A stretch of 64,000 nucleotides of DNA from Acidobacteriota bacterium (GTDB taxonomy: Bacteria > Acidobacteriota > Terriglobia > Acidiferrales > UBA7541), in assembly GCA_013289585.1 (NCBI GenBank), contig JABCZR010000006.1, positions 62,001-126,000 of the forward strand, read 5' to 3'. The notes beneath the pieces are model-generated. The model was not told where the DNA came from. It saw only the letters and a program-made list of their open reading frames with translations, and made no database searches. Each line of letters starts with the position of its first letter. Position 1 is the first letter of the stretch. The position numbers were made by a program, and so were the translations under genes. This document shows, piece by piece, positions 44,278 to 53,191 of this stretch.

Positions 44278-45353
44278 GTTTCGCCATAGCCAACCCGCAA
44301 TCACTCGACACTGCAACCCCCGCTGTGCTCCTTGAGGTGCGGGACGTAGCCAAGCGTTTTGGCGCTCGCGAAGTGCTCAAGAGCATCTCCCTGAATATCG
44401 CTCCCGGTGAATTTCTTACCCTGCTCGGCGAAAGTGGCTCCGGAAAGACGACGCTTCTTCGCTTGATCGCCGGATTCGAACAGCCGACCGCTGGTGAAAT
44501 CTGGATGAGCGGCGAACGGCTCGACGCCCTCCCGCCCTACAAACGCCGCGTGAACACCGTTTTCCAGAACTACGCGCTCTTCCCGCATCTGAGCGTGCGA
44601 GACAATGTCGCATACGGTCTGCGCGTCAAGAGCACTCCCGCCAGCGAAATCGGCGGGCGTGTGGACCACGCTCTCCGCATGGTCAAGATGGAAGAGTTCG
44701 CCGACTCCCGCCCGTCCAAATTGAGCGGCGGCCAGCAACAACGCGTTGCCCTCGCCCGCGCACTCGTCAATCGCCCCCAGCTTCTTCTGCTCGACGAGCC
44801 GCTCTCCGCCCTCGACGCCAATCTCCGCAAACAGATGCAGGGCGAATTGAAAACCCTCCAGCGCGAGCTTGGCATCACTTTTCTCTTTGTCACACACGAC
44901 CAGGACGAAGCCATGGCGCTTTCTGACCGCATCGCGTTGTTGCGCGGCGGCGCGCTCGAGCAGGTTGCCTCGGGCCGCGAAATCTACGCCCATCCAACGA
45001 CCGCCTACACCGCCCAGTTCATCGGCCAAACCAATTTGCTGCGAGCTGAAGTTCGCGACGGCGTCGCTGTCTGCGGCGCACTGCAATGGCCCGCCGAAGG
45101 CGAGAGTGGCGCTGCCGTTTTCTCCCTGCGCCCGGAGGCCATTCAACTCGCTTCCGCTGGCATTTCGATCCCCGGCACCGTGCATTTCCGCGCCGCCATG
45201 CAGCAGCAGTTTTACAGCGGTGCCAGTGAGTTGCTCGAAGTCACCTGCGCCGGCGGCCAACTCCTGCGCGTGCGCGTTCCCGCACAGGGCCCGCTTTTCG
45301 GTGAGCACGACTTTGTCTTCGCAGCCGCGGACGCCATCCGCGTCCAGGAGTAA
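44274..45353 (+). CDS. potA: Polyamine ABC transporter ATP-binding protein (PotA-like)
   Basis: This 359-residue ATPase starts with GTG overlapping the potD stop. Walker A is GESGSGKTT, the signature [15 protein letters not shown], Walker [13 protein letters not shown] and the switch His in [10 protein letters not shown]. The C-terminal TOBE region ([12 protein letters not shown]) is found in the PotA/CysA group. It powers uptake through the two permeases that follow. Confidence 0.93.
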   Translation: MSFAIANPQSLDTATPAVLLEVRDVAKRFGAREVLKSISLNIAPGEFLTLLGESGSGKTTLLRLIAGFEQPTAGEIWMSGERLDALPPYKRRVNTVFQNYALFPHLSVRDNVAYGLRVKSTPASEIGGRVDHALRMVKMEEFADSRPSKLSGGQQQRVALARALVNRPQLLLLDEPLSALDANLRKQMQGELKTLQRELGITFLFVTHDQDEAMALSDRIALLRGGALEQVASGREIYAHPTTAYTAQFIGQTNLLRAEVRDGVAVCGALQWPAEGESGAAVFSLRPEAIQLASAGISIPGTVHFRAAMQQQFYSGASELLEVTCAGGQLLRVRVPAQGPLFGEHDFVFAAADAIRVQE

Positions 45354-45371
45354 TGCTCCTTATCTTTGCCT

Positions 45372-46217
45372 ATGTACTCGCGCGCCTATAAAACGATCGT
45401 CTCTCTCCCACCCCTTCTCTGGGTTGGCGTTTTTCTGCTGCTTCCCTACGCTTTAATGTTTGCCCATAGCTTTTGGGCGGTGCGCGATGGAACCGTGGTG
45501 CACCAATGGAACCTGAACAATTATCACACCCTGTTTTCGAAACCCGTCTACCTCGAAGTCCTTCTGCGCACCATGCGTATCGCCGCTTCCGTCACTTTGT
45601 GCTCTCTGCTCCTCGGCTACCCGCTCGCCTATTACCTGTCATTTCATTCCGGCGCCCGCAAGGAATTGCTCTACCAGCTCGTGATCGTGCCCTTGTGGGT
45701 GAGCTACTTAGTCCGCGGCTACGCCTGGAAAACCATTCTAGGCAGCGAAGGCGTCCTCAATGGCTTCCTCCAGTATCTGCATCTCACCCACGAGCCTGTG
45801 TCGTTTCTGCTCTACAGCCCCTTCGCAGTCGTCCTTATGCTCACTCACATCTACACGCCATTCGTTTTTTTGCCCATCTACGCCGCGCTCGAGCACATTC
45901 CCCGCCCGCTCGTCGAAGCCTCGCAGGATCTCGGCGCCGGCTCCGCTCAGACTTTTCTTCGCGTTATTTTTCCCCTCTCTATTCCCGGGCTTGTTGCCGG
46001 AGCCACCTTCGCTTTCGTTCTCTCGCTTGGCGATTTCCTCGCACCTCTTCTCGTCGGCGGCGCTTCCAGCACCATGATCTCGAACGTGGTGCAGAGCCTC
46101 TTCGGTGCGGCACTCGATTGGCCTCTTGGGGCCGCAATCTCCGTCTGTATCGTGATCGTCATCATTTCTCTTCTTTTTCTCACCGAGCGCCTGGAAAAGC
46201 GGTGGTCCTTCAAATGA
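45372..46217 (+). CDS. potB: Polyamine ABC transporter permease (PotB-like)
   Basis: This 281-residue membrane protein has six helices. The ATG at 45372 is two codons inside a TTG start of the longest frame; the site upstream is weak. The cytoplasmic EAA loop that contacts the ATPase is visible as EHIPRPLVEASQDLGAGSAQ followed by FLRVIFPLSIPGL. The family is PotB/PotH. It is coupled to the next permease by ATGA. Confidence 0.9.
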   Translation: MYSRAYKTIVSLPPLLWVGVFLLLPYALMFAHSFWAVRDGTVVHQWNLNNYHTLFSKPVYLEVLLRTMRIAASVTLCSLLLGYPLAYYLSFHSGARKELLYQLVIVPLWVSYLVRGYAWKTILGSEGVLNGFLQYLHLTHEPVSFLLYSPFAVVLMLTHIYTPFVFLPIYAALEHIPRPLVEASQDLGAGSAQTFLRVIFPLSIPGLVAGATFAFVLSLGDFLAPLLVGGASSTMISNVVQSLFGAALDWPLGAAISVCIVIVIISLLFLTERLEKRWSFK

Positions 46218-47035
46218 GCCCCAGCACTCCAACTCGCCGGTCTCGACTGCTCACCATCTACGCCGCTCTTGTCTTCGCCTTCATCTATCTCCCCATCGTT
46301 ATCCTCATCCTTTACTCCTTCAATCGCGACGGCGTCGGCGGTTTCCCGCCCCGTCATTTCACGTTCGAATGGTATCGCCAGCTCTTTGCCGACGGCCCCA
46401 TCTGGGATTCCGTATTGAACAGCCTCATCGTTGCCGCCGGCAGCGTAGTGCTCTCGCTGACTTTGGGCCTCCTCGCGGCCCTCGCGCTCGACCGCGCAAA
46501 CTTTCCAGGCAAAGCTCTCTTCCGCCGCCTTGTGCTCCTGCCCTTGATTCTCCCCGGCATCATCACCGGCCTTTCTCTTCTGATGTTCGCCGTGGTCTCT
46601 GGAGTCCAGCTCAGCCTCTTCACCGTCTTCCTCGGCCACGGTACCGCGCTCATTTCCGTCGCCACGACCGAGCTTTTCGCCGGCCTCCAAAAAATGGATC
46701 GCGCCCAGGAGGAAGCCTCGCTCGATCTCGGCGCAACACCCTGGCAAACCTTCTGGCGCGTCACCCTCCCGAATCTCAAACTCTCCTTGATCGCAGCTGG
46801 CCTGCTGATCTTCACCCTCTCCATGGATGAGATCGCCGTCACCTTTTTCTTGATCGGCCGCGACAATACTCTTCCACTCGAAATCTGGGGCCGCCTCCGC
46901 CGCGGTATCACCCCGGAAATCAACGCTGTCTCCACACTGATCTTCGCCGTCTCCGTCGGCCTCATCGTCATTTGGTACCGCGTGCGCACGCGCGGTCTCG
47001 GCGCCGACGCACAGGAACTTCTCGAACGACCCTAG
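46214..47035 (+). CDS. potC: Polyamine ABC transporter permease (PotC-like)
   Basis: This second permease has 273 residues and overlaps the potB stop (ATGA). A much longer open frame back to 45473 runs inside potB and is not real. The EAA loop is KMDRAQEEASLDLGATPWQT followed by FWRVTLPNLKLSLIAAG. The first helix LLTIYAALVFAFIYLPIVIL and the FNRDGVGG segment are typical of PotC. It is followed eight bases later by the amine oxidase gene. Confidence 0.9.
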   Translation: MSPSTPTRRSRLLTIYAALVFAFIYLPIVILILYSFNRDGVGGFPPRHFTFEWYRQLFADGPIWDSVLNSLIVAAGSVVLSLTLGLLAALALDRANFPGKALFRRLVLLPLILPGIITGLSLLMFAVVSGVQLSLFTVFLGHGTALISVATTELFAGLQKMDRAQEEASLDLGATPWQTFWRVTLPNLKLSLIAAGLLIFTLSMDEIAVTFFLIGRDNTLPLEIWGRLRRGITPEINAVSTLIFAVSVGLIVIWYRVRTRGLGADAQELLERP

Positions 47036-47043
47036 GAGGATGT

Positions 47044-48591
47044 ATGCCGTCGTCGCGCCGTGATTTCATCAAGTTCGTTGTTGTCGGCTCAGTCGCCGCC
47101 GGTTGTCCGGTCGACGCCACTCTGTTGCCAGCATCCGATTCGAGCTCGGCCACCTCCCCTCTTGTTCAGGGCGAGCACTTTGAGATTTGTCACCAGGTCC
47201 GCGACGGCCATCAATTCGAACACCCGGACGCCACCCGCAAAGCCGATATCGTCATCGTAGGCGGTGGCGTCGCCGGCCTCTCCGCCACCTACTTCCTTGG
47301 CGGCAAAGACTGGCTGCTCCTTGAAAAAGAAGACCACTTCGGCGGAAACGCTTACCAGGAAGAATACGGTGGCCAGCCCTTCGCCACCGGCTCCGCGTAC
47401 GCCTACCGCAACGACGAAGGCGACCAGCTCGCAAAGGAAATCGGCCTCAACCTTCTTCCCATCAACAATCCCGACCCAACGATCGTGAACAAAACCTTCG
47501 TTCCCGACACCTGGAAAGCCGGTCTCGACCAATTGCCGTATCCCAAGCAGGTCCGCGAAAGTTTCAAGAAATTCCGCGACGACATTATGAAGATCAAACT
47601 TCGCGAAAAGATGAACGAGCTCGACGCCCAGCCGTTCACAAATTTTACCGGCTCCTACGCGCCCGAACTTACCCAGTGGTGGGATGCCTACGGCCCTTCG
47701 AATTGGGGAGCCACCACCGAAGACACCTCAGCTTTCCTGGGCGTCTCCGCCATGCAGGATTTGATCAACGGCGGTGATGCCACGCGCGTGATCCTCCCCG
47801 GCGGCCTCGGTTGCATCACTCACAAGCTCGTCGAAGTCCTTCAGCCGAAATATAAGGAGCGCATGCTCGGCGACGTAACCGTCGTCGCCGTCATCCAGGA
47901 CAAAGACAGCGTCCGCGTAACTTATATCCATGAAGGCAAGCTCACCAGCGTCGCCGCTAAGATAGTCTTGATGTGCACACCCAAGCACATCACCTCTCGC
48001 ATCGTGCTGCCACTGCCCTATGAACAAAAAGCCGCCATGCGCCGCTTCCGCTACGCGCCCTATCCCGTCGTCAACGTGATCTTTGACAAGCCCGTCTATA
48101 ATCGCGGCTACGACAACTGGTGTCCCGGCAATTCCTTTACAGATTTCATCGTCGCCGACTGGACCGTCCGCAATAATCCCGGCTACAAGCAGAGATTCAA
48201 CATTCTCTCCTTCTATACCCCGCTTCGTGAAAATCAGCGTGCCACTTTGTTGAGCGAAGACGATTGCAAATCGCTGGCCGCTCGCGTCCTCGCCGATTTC
48301 CAGAAGCTCATGCCCGGGTTCAACGCCAATCCCGCCGAAGTGCGCATCTACCGCCGCGGCCATCCCATGTTCATGGGCACTCCCGGCCACTACACAAAAG
48401 ACCGCATCGCGGCTTCCTATCCCATGGACCGCATCTTTTTTGGCAACGCCGACTCCGGCGGCCCCGAATCGCTCACTTCCGAATCCGTCCGCCTGTCCAG
48501 AGTCGGCGCCGAGTGGGCCGGACTCATCCTCGCCGGCAAGCCCGGCTCGAGGGAATTGGCGGAGAAAGCGCTGGCTGCAAATCCAGAGTAA
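47044..48591 (+). CDS. Tat-exported FAD-dependent amine oxidase
   Basis: This 515-residue flavoprotein starts with an ideal AGGAGG four bases upstream of the ATG. The N-terminus is a twin-arginine signal (SRRDFIKFVVVGSVAAG), so the folded enzyme should be exported. The dinucleotide-binding motif IVGGGVAGLSATYFLGG is at ~71-87, followed by LLLEKEDHFGGNAY. The C-terminal FAD contact region includes IFFGNADSGGPESL. Amine oxidases of this type deaminate primary, secondary or polyamines, making aldehyde, ammonia and peroxide. Position in the Pot operon suggests a polyamine substrate, though protoporphyrinogen- or phytoene-like oxidases share the fold. Confidence 0.85.
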   Translation: MPSSRRDFIKFVVVGSVAAGCPVDATLLPASDSSSATSPLVQGEHFEICHQVRDGHQFEHPDATRKADIVIVGGGVAGLSATYFLGGKDWLLLEKEDHFGGNAYQEEYGGQPFATGSAYAYRNDEGDQLAKEIGLNLLPINNPDPTIVNKTFVPDTWKAGLDQLPYPKQVRESFKKFRDDIMKIKLREKMNELDAQPFTNFTGSYAPELTQWWDAYGPSNWGATTEDTSAFLGVSAMQDLINGGDATRVILPGGLGCITHKLVEVLQPKYKERMLGDVTVVAVIQDKDSVRVTYIHEGKLTSVAAKIVLMCTPKHITSRIVLPLPYEQKAAMRRFRYAPYPVVNVIFDKPVYNRGYDNWCPGNSFTDFIVADWTVRNNPGYKQRFNILSFYTPLRENQRATLLSEDDCKSLAARVLADFQKLMPGFNANPAEVRIYRRGHPMFMGTPGHYTKDRIAASYPMDRIFFGNADSGGPESLTSESVRLSRVGAEWAGLILAGKPGSRELAEKALAANPE

Positions 48592-48652
48592 GATGCCCAC
48601 TGCATTTGGAACCGGAAGAAAGCGAAATTTCTCGCGGAGCGTGGCCCAACTT

Positions 48653-50359
48653 ATGGCAACCGGCGACTTTCAACGATGGAAGTCTGTACTCTTCTCGGCA
48701 GTCCTGCTCTTCGCCATCGCTCCTCTCCCCGCACAGCAAATACAGCAGCCCTTCGATATCGTCATCACCAACGGCCACATCATCGACGGCACCGGCTCTC
48801 CCTGGTATTCCGGAGACGTCGGAATTCGCGACGGCAAGATCGCCTCGATTGGCAATCTGACCGCCGCAACCCGCAATCGCACCATCGATGCTCATGGCAC
48901 GGTCGTAGCTCCCGGCTTCATCGACATGCTCGGACAGTCCGAGCTCACCATCCTCGTCGACCCGCGCCTGCCCTCCAAGATCTACCAGGGGATCACCACG
49001 GAAATCACCGGCGAAGGCGAATCCGTCGCACCACTCAACGACGCCATGATTCGCGCCGATCGGGAGCAGTACGATCACTATCGCCTTCAGGCCAACTGGC
49101 GGTCGTTTCGTGATTATTTTGCCCTGCTCGAGAAGCAGCGCATCGGCATTAATATCGCCAGCTACGTAGGAGCTACCAGCGTCCGCCGCATGGTGCTTGG
49201 CGACAACGACGTCCAGCCCGCTCCCGCACAGCTTGAACAAATGAAATCGCTCGTAGCCCAGGCGATGCACGATGGCGCGATCGGCGTTTCTACATCCCTC
49301 CAATACGCTCCCGCTCCCTACGCTAATACCGAAGAACTGATTGCCCTGGCATCCGAAGCCTCCAGGTTCGGCGGCATCTATGCCACCCACATGCGTAACG
49401 AGGGCACCAGCGTTCTTCCCGCGATCGATGAAGCCTTGCGCATTGGCCGCGAAGCCCGTATCCCCGTAGAAATCTGGCATATCAAGGTGGCCGGCAAACC
49501 CAGCTGGGGCCACATGCCCGAAGTCGTTGCCAAAATAAACGCCGCCAGAGCACAGGGCATCGATGTCTCCGCGAATACCTACGCCTACACTGCCTGGTTC
49601 AACGACTTCTCCGCTTTCATCCCTCCCTGGGCCCACGATGGAGGCAATGCCAAACTCATCGAGCGTCTAAAAGATCCCACAACGCGCGCCCGCATCCGCA
49701 AGGACATGCTCACGCCCTCCGACCAGTGGGACAATGAATGGAACGAGATTCCTGGCCCCGATGCGATCCTTATCGGCGTCGTACACAATCCCCAGTTGCT
49801 CCCCTTGCAAGGCAAGACCCTCGCCGAGATCGCAAAAATCTGGAACAAGGACCCCATGAACGCGCTCTTCGACTTTCTCATCGAAGATCACGCCCTCACC
49901 GAGGTCGCCGTCTTCGGCATGTCCGAGCCGGATGTCGCCCTCGCGCTCCAGCAGCCTTGGGTCTCTATCGACAACGACTCCTCCGGCACTTCGCCAGACG
50001 GCATCCTCGGGCAGGAACATCCTCATCCCCGCGCGTACGGCACATTCCCTCGCATCTTGCGCATCTACGTCCGCGAAACTCACCTGCTTACCCTCGAAGA
50101 CGCCATCCGAAAATTCTCTGCCCTGCCCGCTCAACGCATGCGCTTGAGCGACCGCGGCGTTTTGAAGGCCGGCATGCATGCCGACGTCGTCATCTTCGAT
50201 CCTGCAACCATCCATGACGCCGCTACCTTTGAGAAACCTAATCAATTGTCGGAAGGAATGGAATATGTGCTCGTGAATGGCGTGCCGGTCATCGATAAGG
50301 GTAAAATGACCGGCGTGCTGCCCGGCAGGGTGCTCCGCGGCCCCGGTTATGTGCCATAA
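48653..50359 (+). CDS. D-aminoacylase-like amidohydrolase lacking the usual HxH motif
   Basis: This protein resembles N-acyl-D-amino-acid deacylases and other amidohydrolases. The ATG at 48653 opens a signal peptide (SVLFSAVLLFAIAPLPAQ) and gives 568 residues; an ATG at 48593 would add 20. Typical family parts are DIVITNGHIIDGTGSPWYSG, VAPGFID, YATHMRNEG with a metal His, WHIKVAGKPSWGH, DNDSSGTSPDG and HPHPRAYGTFPRILRIYVRE. The HxH pair expected right after GFID is missing: the sequence reads GFIDMLGQSE. The Cys/Lys bridging region is also altered (GITTEITGEGES). It may use one metal or act on another bond. Probably periplasmic and the last gene of the Pot operon. Confidence 0.85.
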   Translation: MATGDFQRWKSVLFSAVLLFAIAPLPAQQIQQPFDIVITNGHIIDGTGSPWYSGDVGIRDGKIASIGNLTAATRNRTIDAHGTVVAPGFIDMLGQSELTILVDPRLPSKIYQGITTEITGEGESVAPLNDAMIRADREQYDHYRLQANWRSFRDYFALLEKQRIGINIASYVGATSVRRMVLGDNDVQPAPAQLEQMKSLVAQAMHDGAIGVSTSLQYAPAPYANTEELIALASEASRFGGIYATHMRNEGTSVLPAIDEALRIGREARIPVEIWHIKVAGKPSWGHMPEVVAKINAARAQGIDVSANTYAYTAWFNDFSAFIPPWAHDGGNAKLIERLKDPTTRARIRKDMLTPSDQWDNEWNEIPGPDAILIGVVHNPQLLPLQGKTLAEIAKIWNKDPMNALFDFLIEDHALTEVAVFGMSEPDVALALQQPWVSIDNDSSGTSPDGILGQEHPHPRAYGTFPRILRIYVRETHLLTLEDAIRKFSALPAQRMRLSDRGVLKAGMHADVVIFDPATIHDAATFEKPNQLSEGMEYVLVNGVPVIDKGKMTGVLPGRVLRGPGYVP

Positions 50360-50474
50360 CTGGCGCCCCTGGTTGCGCCCTGAGACATGTGCTGATTCGC
50401 ACTAACAGCTTGACCCGAGTTGATTCATAATGTCGGCACGCTTCGTGCCCCGCAGCATGTCCCCCGGAGGAATG

Positions 50475-50825
50475 ATGGCTGATCGCTTGGACGATTTTCA
50501 GAAATTTCGCGCCGACCTGAATGAAGAGATCCTCGGCTGCGGCCATCTTGGCATCAAGCGCTTCTTTGCTCTGGATCACCAAGCCTACGAACCCGGCCCC
50601 CTCGGTACCAAGAACAAGGAACTGCTCGGCCTCGTCGCCTCCGCTGTCCTCCGATGCGATGATTGCATCACTTATCATCTCGTCCGCTGCGGCGAAGAAG
50701 GCTGGAAGCGCGACGAAGTCATTGACGCGCTCAACGTCGCTCTGATTGTCGGCGGTTCCATCACTATCCCGCATGTGCGCCGCGCCTTCGCACGCATGCG
50801 CGAAATCAACGGCCTTCAGCCCTAG
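50475..50825 (+). CDS. Carboxymuconolactone decarboxylase/AhpD-like protein
   Basis: This small helical protein has ~116 residues from the ATG at 50475; starts at 50472, 50457 and 50430 are possible because GGAGG is very close to the chosen codon. The AhpD signature CDDCITYHLV (two Cys and a His) is present, preceded by the ELLGLVASAVLR helix. Such proteins act as peroxidases or thiol-disulfide partners or as decarboxylases. With an amine oxidase nearby that makes peroxide, an antioxidant role is possible but not shown. It is read in the same direction as the amidohydrolase, 115 bases after it. Confidence 0.83.
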   Translation: MADRLDDFQKFRADLNEEILGCGHLGIKRFFALDHQAYEPGPLGTKNKELLGLVASAVLRCDDCITYHLVRCGEEGWKRDEVIDALNVALIVGGSITIPHVRRAFARMREINGLQP

Positions 50826-50845
50826 CTAGAGGACACAAATCGAAA

Positions 50846-51490
50846 ATGAGCGCGACACCCAGTCAAACGCTTGCACCACCGCCGGGAATCGGCACCAGGC
50901 TCCGAAACACGCTTATCGGCGCCTTCTTCGTCCTGATACTGCTTGTCCCCAAGCTCCTTCAATTGCGCCGCAACGAGCACTCCTGGACCTTCTTCCGCAT
51001 TCTCCTGGGACTCTCCGGAGCTTCTCTCATCATCCTGCCCATCGGCTTGGGGAACAGCTATGTTCTCTCGCTTCTCGGCATGGGCATGTTCGTCGCCGCC
51101 ATTCTCCTCCCGCCGGCGAAAACGGAAATCAGCGTTGACGAAAAAGCCCGCGAACTCGGTGCCCTGGTCGTCGTCAACGGCGGCCAATATCAGCCTATGG
51201 ACGCTGATCTTGCAGCCGTACAGCTCTTTGTCGCGGCGGAACGCATCTCGGTGCTCGATGACCACTTCCGGCCGCTGCTGGTCGTTCCGGTCAACGAACT
51301 CATCTCGGCGCGTGCTGAAGAATCCCATGGAAGCTGGGTCCTCAAACTGGTTTGGGCCAATCGCGCCGCAGAATTCTATTATCGCGGCATCTTCGCCGAG
51401 CACCTCGCCCGCGTCGCCGAGAGCACTATCCAAAGCGTGATGCGTCCCGCTCTCCCGGTAATCCCTCAGGCCCGCGCTGCCAGCGCCTGA
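50846..51490 (+). CDS. Membrane protein of unknown function
   Basis: This 214-residue protein has three hydrophobic segments near the N-terminus (LIGAFFVLILLVPKLLQ, the LLGLSGASLIILPIGLG stretch, SYVLSLLGMGMFVAAILLPP). A cytoplasmic or periplasmic alpha/beta domain follows from ~95 with ARELGALVVVNGGQYQPM, LQLFVAAERIS-like strands and VWANRAAEFYYRGIFAEHLA. I cannot name the family. It starts 20 bases after the AhpD-like gene. Confidence 0.7.
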   Translation: MSATPSQTLAPPPGIGTRLRNTLIGAFFVLILLVPKLLQLRRNEHSWTFFRILLGLSGASLIILPIGLGNSYVLSLLGMGMFVAAILLPPAKTEISVDEKARELGALVVVNGGQYQPMDADLAAVQLFVAAERISVLDDHFRPLLVVPVNELISARAEESHGSWVLKLVWANRAAEFYYRGIFAEHLARVAESTIQSVMRPALPVIPQARAASA

Positions 51491-51557
51491 TTCTTCTTTC
51501 GCTTCCTATTCCTGCGAAGTCGCCCGTGATGCCGCCAAACTATGTCACAATCTAACC

Positions 51558-51803
51558 ATGGCGCGTGGATGGGAAAGCAAGGACGTGGAGTCGCAGGTCG
51601 AAGCAACGCAGGCGCCGGTGCACAAGCCCGGCTCAAACCCCAAGACTCCCGAACAACTGAAGAATGATCAGGAACGCAAGGACCTGCAGCTATCGCGCAC
51701 CCGCATCGTAAATGATCTAGCTACCGCCACCCACCCCCAGCATCGCAAATCTCTCGAAGCCGCCCTAGCCCACCTCGACAAAAAAATCGCCGATCTCAGC
51801 TAG
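51558..51803 (+). CDS. Small charged protein of unknown function
   Basis: This 81-residue protein is polar and helical, with a proline-rich N-terminal half (VEATQAPVHKPGSNPKTPEQ) and a C-terminal coiled-coil-like hairpin (SRTRIVNDLATATHPQHRKS, then LEAALAHLDKKIADLS). No domain is recognised. The gene stands alone with an ATG after a weak site. Confidence 0.6.
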   Translation: MARGWESKDVESQVEATQAPVHKPGSNPKTPEQLKNDQERKDLQLSRTRIVNDLATATHPQHRKSLEAALAHLDKKIADLS

Positions 51804-51924
51804 CGTTCTGGTAGATTCAAGTTTCAGGTGAGAGCCTGAGCCGCGCGTATTTTGGACTGCGGCAGTCGAGAAAGCGCGAGAAAAGCACCCGCACTCGAGG
51901 AAAACAAACCTCGTCTCTCATTCA

Positions 51925-53028
51925 TCACCGGACAAAATCCCCCGCCAGCCCCCAGAAATCATTCACGTAGTAGTGCGACAGCACGTTTCCGAACAGGTAG
52001 CAAACACCCTGGCACGGCGGAATATCCCCATAAATCTTCTTCCCGCGCGAGAAAATCCTCTTCAGCGAACCATCCCGCAGCAAATTTCCCGCCACCTTGT
52101 GCAACGGCTCGCAAGGATAAAAAACATCCCCGTTCGGATAAACCCGCGGAAACATCGTCGGATAACACTGGAAATCCCCAAACCGCAGCAGCGTTTCGAT
52201 CGTCCGTGGCGTGCCATTGATCGGCTGCGCCCCGCTCCGCCGCCGCTCAATGATCTTGTCTACCAGCGCGCGGTACCTGGCGTTCTTCAGCAGCGCCAGA
52301 TTCGGCATTTTCTCCATCTGCGCCGATTGCGCCGCAAACACAAATCCTTGCTCGCCGCACCAGTCCAGCAGCCGCTCCACTTCACCAATATTCCATTCCT
52401 CGATCACCGTGCTGATCGTAATTCTTCGCGGGCTCCCCAGTACTTCCTTCGCAAGCTCGAGATTTTCCAGAACCTTGGGCAACGCCGCCGGTTTCGAAAG
52501 CGGATTCGTTGGATCCGCTGCCAGCGCATCCAGGCTGACCACCAGCCCTGTCACCGCCTTCAAGATCCGCGGTTTCCGATCCAGCAACGTTCCGTTTGTA
52601 ATCATTAACAGCGATCGGTACTTACATTCGAATCGCGCCGCATCCGCCAATTCCTCGATATCCGGCCGCAGCGTCGGCTCCCCGCCCGTAATCACAATCG
52701 AATCTGTCTCTTTTCGAATGCGCTTCAGCAGACGGATCGTTCCCGCCGTCGGCAGCTCCTCGCTGAATACGTCCGGTTCTTTTTGCGTGCAGTAGCTGCA
52801 CGCCAGGTTGCACTTGTGCGTCACATAAAACGTAACCGCATAAGGCGCGACCACCTTTGTTCGTAATACATGCCGTCGCCACGCATTCCGGAAATAAAGC
52901 TGAAAATTCTTCGCCACAAACGGCGCCTGTCGAACCAGCCCCCGCAACAGCTCGCGCTTCGTCGGCGTCCTCTTGTCCAGTTCACATAGAGGAACGAAAT
53001 TCCCCGCTCTGGTGGCCTTGGTATCCAT
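51925..53028 (-). CDS. Radical SAM protein with SPASM-like C-terminus
   Basis: This protein has 367 residues from the ATG at 53028; a GTG nine codons earlier is possible. The 4Fe-4S motif is CNLACSYC (Cys73, Cys77, Cys80). The SAM-binding GGEP motif is seen in SIVITGGEPTLRPDIEEL. The C-terminal part has extra Cys residues in FQCYP, FYPCEPLH and PPCQGVCYL, which could hold an auxiliary cluster as in SPASM/twitch proteins. Such proteins modify peptides, lipids or cofactors. No precursor peptide or maturase partner was found next to it, so the substrate is unknown. Confidence 0.88.
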   Translation of the reverse strand: MDTKATRAGNFVPLCELDKRTPTKRELLRGLVRQAPFVAKNFQLYFRNAWRRHVLRTKVVAPYAVTFYVTHKCNLACSYCTQKEPDVFSEELPTAGTIRLLKRIRKETDSIVITGGEPTLRPDIEELADAARFECKYRSLLMITNGTLLDRKPRILKAVTGLVVSLDALAADPTNPLSKPAALPKVLENLELAKEVLGSPRRITISTVIEEWNIGEVERLLDWCGEQGFVFAAQSAQMEKMPNLALLKNARYRALVDKIIERRRSGAQPINGTPRTIETLLRFGDFQCYPTMFPRVYPNGDVFYPCEPLHKVAGNLLRDGSLKRIFSRGKKIYGDIPPCQGVCYLFGNVLSHYYVNDFWGLAGDFVR

Positions 53029-53166
53029 GGTCTTCCCATTATCCTTGAATCCCACGCCACATTCAGTTTTTGACTCTCATCGAGGTGTGCTTAGCAGGTG
53101 TACTTCTGGCTGGCGATCTGTGTCCGCGATTCCGACATCCAATGCAGTCCTAATTGAGGAAGCTCA

Positions 53167-53191
53167 GTTCTCTGTTCTCTGTTCTCTGTTC
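53167..53191. repeat. GTTCTCT tandem repeat
   Basis: The heptamer GTTCTCT occurs three times in a row plus GTTC, at the 3' edge of the MBL-PilZ gene. Related pyrimidine-rich strings occur near 57240-57275 and 58019-58040. Confidence 0.7.

Noticed and set aside
45473-46213. Upstream extension of the potC frame
   Set aside because: It lies inside potB in another frame; the ATG at 46214 overlapping the potB stop is the natural start.
48440-48652. Upstream extension of the amidohydrolase frame
   Set aside because: The part before 48593 overlaps the amine oxidase gene, and only the ATG at 48653 opens directly onto a signal peptide.
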